From NCBI GenBank assembly GCA_031266495.1, contig JAISAX010000273.1, positions 1 through 21,869 of the forward strand: 21,869 bases of DNA. The letters run 5' to 3'. The stretch comes from Opitutaceae bacterium (GTDB taxonomy: Bacteria; Verrucomicrobiota; Verrucomicrobiae; Opitutales; Opitutaceae). Positions 1 to 6,889 of the stretch are shown piece by piece. The position numbers and the translations under genes are program-made. How positions within the stretch are numbered: the first letter of the stretch is position 1; every line of letters begins with the position of its first letter. Below the pieces are notes generated by a model. It did not search any database. It was not told where the DNA came from and saw only the letters and a program-made list of their open reading frames with translations.

Positions 1-2438
1 TCACCACCGAACTCACACTCCTCTCCGCCGGCCCCCCCCCTCCCCCCCCCCCGCCTCCCACACGCGACGCCGCCTCCCGCGCCTCCCGCGCCAACCGCTC
101 CGGCGCTCCCCTCTGGCAAGTCTGCGAATTCCAGCCCCACCTGACGCTTGCCCAATGCGCCGGACTCGAAGCCGCCCTCGAAGCCTCCGGGCTCCTCGAC
201 GCATGGATCGCTCCCGATGGCACCCTCTCCGGCGACCTCCCCTGCGACACCTTTTTTCCCACCTCTCCACCTGCCACCGACGCCCTCCCCACCCACCGCC
301 CAACGCTCATCGACTGGCTCCGTCCTGACCTTCCCGATACACCCGCCTCCCCATCCGCCGCCCTCAATGCCGAAACCCTCCGGGCAGTCCTCACCCGCAT
401 CGCCGCCGGACCCGATTCCGGCACCGCGCACTGGGTCGCGCTCGACGGACGCTGGCAACTCGGCCCCGTTTACGGACGCGGCCAGAAACCTGCCACCGTC
501 CACCTCGGCGCCACCAGCCGCGAAGCCGCCCGGCTAAATCGTATCGACAAACTAAACACACAACTTCAGGCCCTCGACCAGCGCAAGCACGCGCTCGACG
601 ACGAAGCCGCGCAACTGGACGCGCGCGCCACCGAGGCCGCCACCGAACACTCCGCCGTCCCCGCCGACGATGCCATCGCCACGGCGCTCACCCTCCGCAC
701 CGAGGCCCACCGCCAACTCGATGCCGCCAAATCCGGCTACACCACCGCCATTCGCAAAACCCATCGCGCACGCGAGGACCTCCAGCAGGCCGAAGACACC
801 CTCAACCGCGCAGTCCGCGACCTCGGCTACGCCGGGCATCTCCACCGCCTGTCCGAACTCCGCCCCGCCTGGGCACCCTACGACAAAGCCACTCTCCAGG
901 TCTGGACAGCAGCCCAGGCCTGGGCCAATTCCAGCCAGGAGGCCGACCGCCTCGCCATCCGCCGCCGCACCACCGACGAAGAAGTCACACAAACCGCCGA
1001 GGCCGCGATATCCGCCCGTACCGCCTTCCTCCGCGCCGCCGAGGAACTCTCCGTCCTCACCCGCACGCTCGGCACCTCCATCCAGGACTATCAAAACGAA
1101 CTTGAAGCAGCCCGCACCGCCCGCACCAAAGCACAAACCGCGCTCGACATCGCCAAAGAAAACCACGCCACCGCCATCCAGAAACGCAACGGTTACGAGA
1201 CATCACTCGCCCCCGCCCGTGAAAAAATCACCGATGCCGAAACCCGCCGCACCGCGGCCACACTCGACCTCCGCCTCCCCCTCCTTCACGGCCTTTACAC
1301 CGAAGCCCATCCCGGTCTCCACGACATCGAGACCGACGATTGGTCGCCCACTCGCGCCTATGCCATTGCCCGCCGCCTGCCCAAAGACCTCCCCGACACC
1401 GACCTCACCGACACGGCATGGAACCATCGTATCAATAACCTGAATACGCAAATCAACGACCTCCGCACCCACACCGGCCCTCTCGGCTGCCAGGTCACCA
1501 GCCATCTCCTCGCCGACGGCCTCACCCGCGTCACCTGCCACTATCAAGGCAACGAGCACACACCCGCTCTCTGCCTTGCCGCCGTCGAACGCGAACGCGC
1601 CACCCGCGAACGCCTCCTCAGCGACGGCGAACGCGACATCATTGACCGCCATCTCGTCACCGAAGTCTCGCTACAACTGCAGGCGCTCATCGAAAACGCC
1701 CGCCAGCGCACTGACGACATCAACTCCGAGATGACACGCTGCGCCACCACCCTCGGCGTCACCCTCCGCCTCGTCTGGGAACCCGCCACCGAAGGCCTTC
1801 CCGCCGGCCTCCCCCAAGTCCGCCGCCTCCTCATTGCCGACCAAGGCGCGTGGACCACCGACGAACGGGCCACCGTCGGCAATTTTCTCCACCAACTCAT
1901 CAACGAACAACGCGAACGCGACCCTGCCGCCACCGCCACCGAACAACTCCTGCGCGCCCTTGATTACCGGCGCTGGCACACCTACGCCGCCGACCGCCAC
2001 CAAAACAACCGCTGGGAACGCCTCACCCGAAAACGCTACGGCACCGGTTCCGGCGGCGAAAAAGCCCTCATGCTCACCATTCCCCAGATGGCCGCCGCCT
2101 CCTCCCACTACCGCAGCACCGCCCGCCACGCCCCCCGCCTCATCCTTCTGGACGAAGCCTTCGCCGGCATGGACAAACCCACCCGCGCACGTTGCATGGG
2201 TCTCCTCGAAGCCTTCGATCTCGACCTCCTCATGACCAGCGAACGCGAATGGGGCACCCACGCCAGTGTCTCCGGCATCGCCATCTACCAACTCGTTGCC
2301 GATACCGAAGCCATTGCTGCCACTCGCTTTGTCTGGAATGGCCGAAAAATCGTCCCCACCATCGTTCCCGACACTCCTGAACTGCGCGAACAACAGCCCC
2401 CTCCCCCCTCCTCCCTCCTCGCTCCCGATTTCCAATGA
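1..2438 (+). CDS. jetC: Wadjet defence protein JetC, SMC-like ATPase, C-terminal part (5' end outside window)
   Basis: The frame starting at base 3 is open from the window edge to the TGA at 2436-2438, about 811 codons with no in-frame ATG before 1731, so this is the C-terminal part of a longer protein. JetC proteins (TIGR02680) usually have over 1300 residues. An ABC/SMC signature motif (GTGSGGEK) is encoded near 2040-2063, and a Walker B motif (LILLDEAFAGMD) follows about 80 bases later. The motif GAPLW...LEAALEASGLLDAW near 105-215 also fits this family. Bases ~540-1200 encode an Ala/Glu/Arg-rich stretch that looks coiled-coil. JetC is the MukB-like motor of the JetABCD complex, which recognises and extrudes circular plasmid DNA so that JetD can cut it; that role is family knowledge. 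A run of prolines near the left edge is encoded by a C-homopolymer tract. The gene overlaps jetD by four bases. Confidence 0.9.
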   Translation, partial: TTELTLLSAGPPPPPPPPPTRDAASRASRANRSGAPLWQVCEFQPHLTLAQCAGLEAALEASGLLDAWIAPDGTLSGDLPCDTFFPTSPPATDALPTHRPTLIDWLRPDLPDTPASPSAALNAETLRAVLTRIAAGPDSGTAHWVALDGRWQLGPVYGRGQKPATVHLGATSREAARLNRIDKLNTQLQALDQRKHALDDEAAQLDARATEAATEHSAVPADDAIATALTLRTEAHRQLDAAKSGYTTAIRKTHRAREDLQQAEDTLNRAVRDLGYAGHLHRLSELRPAWAPYDKATLQVWTAAQAWANSSQEADRLAIRRRTTDEEVTQTAEAAISARTAFLRAAEELSVLTRTLGTSIQDYQNELEAARTARTKAQTALDIAKENHATAIQKRNGYETSLAPAREKITDAETRRTAATLDLRLPLLHGLYTEAHPGLHDIETDDWSPTRAYAIARRLPKDLPDTDLTDTAWNHRINNLNTQINDLRTHTGPLGCQVTSHLLADGLTRVTCHYQGNEHTPALCLAAVERERATRERLLSDGERDIIDRHLVTEVSLQLQALIENARQRTDDINSEMTRCATTLGVTLRLVWEPATEGLPAGLPQVRRLLIADQGAWTTDERATVGNFLHQLINEQRERDPAATATEQLLRALDYRRWHTYAADRHQNNRWERLTRKRYGTGSGGEKALMLTIPQMAAASSHYRSTARHAPRLILLDEAFAGMDKPTRARCMGLLEAFDLDLLMTSEREWGTHASVSGIAIYQLVADTEAIAATRFVWNGRKIVPTIVPDTPELREQQPPPPSSLLAPDFQ
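32..52. repeat. C9-T-C11 tract inside jetC
   Basis: Nine C, one T and eleven C encode a proline run in the JetC reading frame, at a variable part of the family between conserved segments. The downstream frame is clearly right, but only ten codons precede the tract in this window, so the upstream frame cannot be confirmed. Confidence 0.85.
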
Positions 2439-3739
2439 ATCCGGAAGCTGAAAAACTCCGCGCCATATTTTCGACTTCCGGCTGGACACGATTCATCGAC
2501 ACCCTCCGCGTCTGCCGCGATGCCGGACGTCCCCTCCCGGCGGCGCTCACCCTCGCCTCGCCAACCGACGAGGAACGCCGCCGCCATGCCGCGCTTCTCC
2601 GCTCCTCCAACCCCAGCCGCGCCCAACGCCTCCGCTACGATCTCGGCGCGATCTCGCACGCCCTGGCCGCCGCCGCACTTCCGGCGGATTGGGAAACCAT
2701 CCTCGCCGCCGTTTGCGGCCCAATCCCCGCCAAGGCACTCGCCGCCAGCGCCAGCCGGCAGGCATGGAACGACTTCTGGCCCGCTACCCTTGCTGCGTTC
2801 GACGTCGCTCCGTTTCCCCTGTATCGCGAATGGCTTGACGCTCTCCGCCGGGATGGCCTTCTCAAACGGTCTTTTGGCAATGACACCGCCCTCGCCACCC
2901 GCCACCTCGAAACGGCCGCCAACCTTCTCCGCCTCCTTCCGCTCGCCGATGAAAAACCCCTGGCCGAAGCCGCCGCCATTTATTGCGAAGGCAGCCACGC
3001 CCTTGACCCAAACCAAACCCTTTCAACCCTGATTCTGCGCAACCTTGCGCTGCGCCGGCAAAAGCCACTCCCGTCCCGCGCCTCCGACCGCCGCGCACTC
3101 TGGGGCGACTACGGTATCGTTTGCGATGAACTCAGCGCCCCCGTCCTTACCTTCAACCTTGGCCTGACGGGCAATGCGCCTCTGGCCGCGCTCGTTACCC
3201 AAGCCACACTCGCAGTCCAGCCCATTCACCTGACCACCCGGTTACTCTGGGCCACCCCCTGGGCCGGGCTTGCCTGTCCCGCCAGGGTATTTGTCTGCGA
3301 AAACCCGACCATCATTGCCCTTGCCGCCACTCGACTGGGCTCCCGTTGCCCGCCTCTTGTCTGTGTGGATGGCGAACTCAAGACGGCTGCCCGTCATCTC
3401 CTTCGTGCATTAAGGGCCGGAGGCTCGATGCTTTATTACCACGGCGATTTCGACTGGCCAGGACTCGGCATTGCCGACCGCATTTTCCGCGAGTTTGCGG
3501 CGCGTCCCTGGCGTTTCGATGCCATCGCGTATCATGACGCTTGCTCCCGCCATTCTGGACGCCCTCTCACTGTCACGGGGACTCCAATCGCCACCCCGTG
3601 GTCCCCGCAATTGTCCTCAGCGATGCAGGGCGCGGACAAGGCCTACGACGAAGAACTGCTGGCTGAATTATTGCTCCGTGATCTGGATGAAAATTGGCGA
3701 AGCATGCAGGATTGCGATCGCAAGGCACTTGACCTATAA
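2435..3739 (+). CDS. jetD: Wadjet defence protein JetD, Toprim-like nuclease subunit
   Basis: This 434-residue protein fits the TIGR02679 / DUF2399 family, which is JetD of type I Wadjet. The C-terminal Toprim-like fold shows the expected acidic residues: E289 in VFVCENP, then D338 and D340 in YYHGDFDWPG. A conserved tail around residues 395-415 (AMQGADKAYDEELLAELL) follows. The N-terminal half (about 1-220) is the helical JetD-specific region. In Wadjet systems JetD cleaves DNA loaded by the JetABC SMC complex, which restricts plasmids. The ATG at 2435 overlaps the jetC stop (ATGA), so the two are probably translated in a coupled way from one mRNA. Length and key residues look intact, so nothing here suggests decay. 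No terminator was found before the opposing pseudogene at 3781. Confidence 0.9.
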   Translation: MNPEAEKLRAIFSTSGWTRFIDTLRVCRDAGRPLPAALTLASPTDEERRRHAALLRSSNPSRAQRLRYDLGAISHALAAAALPADWETILAAVCGPIPAKALAASASRQAWNDFWPATLAAFDVAPFPLYREWLDALRRDGLLKRSFGNDTALATRHLETAANLLRLLPLADEKPLAEAAAIYCEGSHALDPNQTLSTLILRNLALRRQKPLPSRASDRRALWGDYGIVCDELSAPVLTFNLGLTGNAPLAALVTQATLAVQPIHLTTRLLWATPWAGLACPARVFVCENPTIIALAATRLGSRCPPLVCVDGELKTAARHLLRALRAGGSMLYYHGDFDWPGLGIADRIFREFAARPWRFDAIAYHDACSRHSGRPLTVTGTPIATPWSPQLSSAMQGADKAYDEELLAELLLRDLDENWRSMQDCDRKALDL

Positions 3740-3780
3740 ACAGCTATTTGAACGCCGTGAATTTAGGCAGGCTACTATTT

Positions 3781-4184
3781 TCATTTCGTTGCCAATGTAG
3801 AGGCCAAAGCCTCTGCGATCGCCCGTTGATGATGAGCCGCGTCGGCAGCAAGCAGCCGCTCGGTTTCGGTCATCTGCGCAAGGAACTGAAAGTTCTCGAC
3901 CACGTGCGTGATCATCGCGCCGAGTTGCGGACTTTGATCCTTACGCAAAAGATTTTTCAGGTCCATGAGGTCATAGTCGCTGCCGGCTTCGATGCGTGCC
4001 CGGAAGCGTTCAAAGTCCAGGCCGGGGCCTCCGTTATTCCAGAGTTTGAACACAGCCAGCGAGCGGATCAGTTCCTTTTGCAGCGGGCGACGCGCGATTT
4101 CGGACAGGTCGTAAAGGTCGCCGATTCGGTATGGATAATGGCTGATCTGTTTTTATGGGCAAATTCATCCGGTTCTGGTTTCAT
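3781..4184 (-). pseudogene. Fragment of AbiEii/AbiGii-like nucleotidyltransferase toxin (C-terminal part, frame broken)
   Basis: On the minus strand, bases 4152 to 3781 read as an open C-terminal segment (motifs RIGDLYDLSEIARRPL, AVFKLWNN and TETERLLAADA) that resembles the C-terminal part of AbiEii/AbiGii (DUF1814) nucleotidyltransferase toxins. The frame is closed upstream by a TAA at 4153-4155. A second reading frame starting with ATG at 4184 (MKPEPDEFAHKN) runs into the same place, so a one-base shift near the A-run at about 4150-4155 would join them. The N-terminal nucleotidyltransferase core is absent in any case, because the tRNA-Ser gene lies only 50 bases upstream. The 90-residue piece from a GTG at 4053 could be translated but would lack the active site. 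It is best read as a remnant in a defence region. The family assignment rests on motif memory and is moderate. Confidence 0.6.
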
Positions 4185-4233
4185 GCCAAGTCGGATCAGG
4201 TAAGTTACATACGAGATCCAATGCATTATAACT

Positions 4234-4321
4234 TGGCGGAAGGGGAGGGATTCGAACCCCCGGAGCCTTGCGACTCAGCGGTTTTCAAGACCGCCGCAAT
4301 AGACCACTCTGCCACCCTTCC
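4234..4321 (-). tRNA. tRNA-Ser (anticodon UGA), CCA encoded
   Basis: Read on the minus strand, the gene starts GGAAGGG (4321-4315) and its acceptor arm closes with CCCTTCC (4244-4238), followed by discriminator G and a genomic CCA (4236-4234). The anticodon stem-loop is GCGGT-CTTGAAA-ACCGC, giving anticodon TGA at 4287-4285. A long variable arm follows, as expected for a class II serine tRNA, and the T arm carries GGTTCGAATCC. The 3' end points toward the AbiEii remnant and the Wadjet genes, which is the usual side for integration of mobile islands. Confidence 0.96.
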
Positions 4322-4402
4322 TTTTGCGAGCAGGCCGGAAGTGGAGCCAGCGCAAGTCGTCAGGTCAACCCTGCTCCCCGGCTCATGTGCGAGATTCAGG
4401 GA

Positions 4403-4419
4403 GGGGGGGGGGGGAGGGG
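4403..4419. repeat. G-homopolymer tract (G12, A, G4)
   Basis: A run of twelve G, one A and four G lies in the 133-base gap between the tRNA and the LacI-type gene. On the other strand it reads as C4-T-C12, the same C-run broken by T seen elsewhere in the window. No gene or terminator was recognised in this gap. Confidence 0.85.
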
Positions 4420-4454
4420 AGGCTCGTCAGGCGAAAACCGGTCCGCTCCGGATG

Positions 4455-5678
4455 TCACCGTCCCCACACCGCGCACGAGGATCGCTTGACGAGATCGGCG
4501 TGGACCATGCGGACGGCCTGTCCGGGAGTTTCCGGCGCGTGCGGGTTTTCCATCAGTTCGGTCGCCGCATCGAGCACGGCGTCCGCCATGGCGTCGTGAT
4601 GGACATCAAAGGTCGTTAGCGCCGGCGAGAGTTCCGCTGCGGCCGGCACGTTGTCGAAGCCGATCAGGCTCGTTTCGCCGGGCACTGCCAGCCCGGTCGC
4701 TTGCGCCGCGCGCAATCCGCCCATCGCCAGCCAGTCGGAGCCAAACACCAGGGCCGTGGGGCGTTCGTCTGCGGGAAGCTGCACTAACGGCGCAAGCGCG
4801 CGCATCGCGCCTTCTTCGTTGATATCCGCCGCAGCCAGCGCGATTCGCCATGTATCCGGAGAGATCAGACTGAACTCGTTCACCGCTTCGGCGAAGCCCT
4901 CGATGTACCCGCGGTGGTGGAGGGATTCCCATCCTCCCGCGACCAGCGCGAAGCGCACATGTCCGAGCGCCGCCAAGTAGTTTACTGCCCGATACGCGGC
5001 GGTCTTCGTATCCACCGTCACGCCGATCTGGCGCGGGCCTCCGGGCAGGCTTTGCAGGCAGACGACGGGGAGATTAGCGGCGCGGAGGACGTCGAGCGTG
5101 TCGTCGTGGAAATGGCCATACGTGACGATGACGTCGGAAGCCTGCTCCGCCACATGGGTGGCGAGATCGGCCGCTATCGTCGCACCCGCCGCCGATCCCG
5201 GTTCGGAAAGCTCGCGTGTCGTCAGAAAGATCCCCCGGGCCTCCGCCCGCCGGCGCAGGGCGTCAATGGTCGCCAGCGCGGCGGGGTTGATGTTGTGGTG
5301 AATATCCGGATACGGAGAGAAGAGGAGTTCGACGCGCAGGCGCGGATGCGATTTGAGGCGGCGAGCGGTGGCATCGGGCACGTAGCCGATCTTGCGCGCC
5401 ATGGCCATCACGCGTTGACGTGTTCCGGCATCGACGCGGTCGCGGTTGTTCATCGCCCGCGACACGGTGCTGATGCCCAGCCCCAGACGCGCGGCAAGTT
5501 CTCGAATTCCCGGCGCGCGCCTCCCCGCGTCCCCGTCCGATTGTCCCGCGAGCAGGGAAGGCATCGCTTGCCGGGATCTGCGCGAGGAATGCTTGCGTCC
5601 ACGTTTCCGCCGGGAAACGGCTGCCGGAGTCGATGAAGAATGGGAGGATGAATCAGAATCGGATGCCACATCCCGCAT
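4455..5678 (-). CDS. LacI-family transcriptional regulator with long Ser/Arg-rich N-terminal extension
   Basis: A LacI/GalR-type repressor of about 407 residues. After an unusual ~55-residue Ser/Arg/Lys-rich leader, the DNA-binding helix-turn-helix and hinge helix are clear (GIRELAARLGLGISTVSRAMNNRD ... KIGYVPDATARRLKS, about residues 57-110). A periplasmic-binding-protein-like effector domain follows (DVIVTYGHF, GSDWLAMGGLRAAQATGL, SLIGFDNVPAAAELSPALTTFD). The ATG at 5678 is taken as the start; a GTG at 5681 and an internal ATG at 5564 are alternatives, and the internal start would remove most of the leader. The gene is divergent from the PEP-CTERM gene at 5901. Two palindromes typical of LacI-family operators lie between them, so it likely represses the plus-strand sugar locus and may autoregulate. 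Its effector sugar cannot be read from the sequence. Confidence 0.9.
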   Translation of the reverse strand: MRDVASDSDSSSHSSSTPAAVSRRKRGRKHSSRRSRQAMPSLLAGQSDGDAGRRAPGIRELAARLGLGISTVSRAMNNRDRVDAGTRQRVMAMARKIGYVPDATARRLKSHPRLRVELLFSPYPDIHHNINPAALATIDALRRRAEARGIFLTTRELSEPGSAAGATIAADLATHVAEQASDVIVTYGHFHDDTLDVLRAANLPVVCLQSLPGGPRQIGVTVDTKTAAYRAVNYLAALGHVRFALVAGGWESLHHRGYIEGFAEAVNEFSLISPDTWRIALAAADINEEGAMRALAPLVQLPADERPTALVFGSDWLAMGGLRAAQATGLAVPGETSLIGFDNVPAAAELSPALTTFDVHHDAMADAVLDAATELMENPHAPETPGQAVRMVHADLVKRSSCAVWGR

Positions 5679-5751
5679 CACGCCAAGTCAGCCATGCGAA
5701 GACAAGTGTGTTTCTTGCGTTCAAAGATAAAAACATGATTTTTTTAATATT

Positions 5752-5766
5752 TTAACTATATGTTAA
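5752..5766. promoter_or_regulatory. Short dyad in the divergent promoter region
   Basis: TTAAC-TATAT-GTTAA forms a 5-bp dyad with a 5-base centre inside a strongly AT-rich stretch (about 5728-5800), in the gap between the LacI gene and the PEP-CTERM gene. It could be part of the minus-strand promoter or a regulator site. No clean -35/-10 pair for the LacI gene was recognised. Confidence 0.35.
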
Positions 5767-5770
5767 TAAA

Positions 5771-5800
5771 CTGATTACATGATAGAAACGTTTTTATAAT
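5771..5800 (+). promoter_or_regulatory. Candidate sigma-70 promoter for the sugar-use gene cluster
   Basis: A perfect TATAAT lies at 5795-5800, with a weak -35-like CTGATT at 5771-5776 (18-bp spacing). The -10 box abuts the first LacI-type operator, and the second operator would fall about 13-25 bases past the predicted start point. That is a standard repression layout. The -35 match is poor (3 of 6), so the position is tentative. Confidence 0.45.
5782..5797. promoter_or_regulatory. LacI-family operator O1 (near-perfect palindrome)
   Basis: ATAGAAACGTTTTTAT is a 16-bp palindrome with one mismatched pair, centred on AAACGTTT with the central CG typical of LacI/GalR operators. It overlaps the spacer and -10 box of the candidate promoter. 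Confidence 0.65.
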
Positions 5801-5819
5801 TGACGAAGCTGGAATCAGG

Positions 5820-5831
5820 GGAAACGTTTCC
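5820..5831. promoter_or_regulatory. LacI-family operator O2 (perfect palindrome)
   Basis: GGAAACGTTTCC is a perfect 12-bp palindrome that shares the AAACGTTT core with O1. The centres of the two sites are 36 bp apart. It lies 70 bases upstream of the PEP-CTERM gene and next to the LacI-family gene, which is the natural candidate to bind it. Confidence 0.75.
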
Positions 5832-5900
5832 ACCATGTGATTTCACATCCTGCCCAGACAACCCGTAATCTCTACATAATTATCTAAATAATAAATTGTC

Positions 5901-6770
5901 ATGAAAACGAACAAAACTCCTCTCATTCCCGGAATCCGGCTCCGGATTGCCACCCTCAGCTTGATTGCCGTCCTTGTGTCAGCATTTACCCCCTCACTGT
6001 TGACGGCGGTAGTTCTGGACCCTCTCGTGGCGACTCAAGACACCTTCGTTTACGCTTACGAAGCGACCAGCGTAAAGGGGGCGGGCATCGACTTGCAGGT
6101 TGCGGCGCGTTCGCCCGGCTACGGACGGAAGATTTATCTTGGCTTCGATTTGTCCGGGGTTGAGGCGAGCACAACGGTTTTTGACTCTTCTTCCGCATTA
6201 AGCCTCACGTTAAAGGGACTTATTGGAACATACAGTGGTTCAGGAAGTAGTGCCACCGTTACCGTCAACGTGTATGGAATCACTGACAGCACGGCTCTTT
6301 TTTCCCAGAACACTCTCAATTGGAGCAACTCTGGTCCGTATAAGAATACGACAACCTCAACCACGGGCATCAGTAGCGAGGGGACCGCGCTTCTGGGGTC
6401 ATTTGCGATTGATACGTTAACTTCTGCTGGCACGTCTGTCACCATGACGGGGAGCGGACTGGCCGATTATCTCAATTGGGCGATTGGTAATTCAGGGGAT
6501 CACTATGGCACAGGCGCAACCCGGGCCACCGACAAGAAAGTCACGCTGATACTTGCCATTGCCTATAATCAGAGCAACGAGGGCGGATATACAAATGTGT
6601 ATCCAGGATTTACCTTCCACTCCATCGAAGCCTCCGTGGATAGTTCCCTCAAGCCACATCTTTTGCTGAGCACGTCCACGGTTCCCGAGCCTGCCACAGT
6701 GGCGACCCTTGCAGGTTTGGCGGTGCTGGGGGCGGCCTTTCTCCATCGCAGGCATAAAGCTGGAAAATAA
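5901..6770 (+). CDS. DNRLRE-like PEP-CTERM sorting domain protein (exported, surface-anchored)
   Basis: A 289-residue exported protein. An N-terminal signal peptide (about 1-36, basic start, hydrophobic core 17-30, ending SLLTA) is followed by a beta-rich Ser/Thr/Gly body. Its opening (TQDTFVYAYEATSVKGAG...GRKIYLGFDLSG) resembles the DNRLRE domain, a beta-sandwich found in polysaccharide-related surface proteins. The C-terminus is a textbook PEP-CTERM signal: VPEP at 261-264, a hydrophobic helix 266-281 and a basic tail (HRRHKAGK). Such proteins are processed by an exosortase and retained in the envelope or exopolysaccharide. It is the first gene after the LacI operators, so it is probably made together with the downstream hydrolases. 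A role in glycan binding is inference. No clear ribosome binding site precedes the ATG. Confidence 0.85.
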   Translation: MKTNKTPLIPGIRLRIATLSLIAVLVSAFTPSLLTAVVLDPLVATQDTFVYAYEATSVKGAGIDLQVAARSPGYGRKIYLGFDLSGVEASTTVFDSSSALSLTLKGLIGTYSGSGSSATVTVNVYGITDSTALFSQNTLNWSNSGPYKNTTTSTTGISSEGTALLGSFAIDTLTSAGTSVTMTGSGLADYLNWAIGNSGDHYGTGATRATDKKVTLILAIAYNQSNEGGYTNVYPGFTFHSIEASVDSSLKPHLLLSTSTVPEPATVATLAGLAVLGAAFLHRRHKAGK

Positions 6771-6889
6771 ATGAGGGGCATGTGGAAGGATCCTCGCGCA
6801 TTCCTGAAAACCCGGTCCGCATCGTTGATTGTCCGGAAATGTCCCGGGATGCCGCCTGCCGTCATTTGCCAGCCATCCGGGTATCTCCA

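Noticed and set aside
148..1443. Proline-rich plus-strand frames within jetC
   Set aside because: These are other-frame readings of the JetC coding sequence, whose own frame carries conserved family motifs.
5800..5828. TTGACG as a -35 box for the PEP-CTERM gene
   Set aside because: At 17-bp spacing the -10 position falls on AACGTT in the operator, which is not a -10 match. The TATAAT at 5795 is a better candidate.
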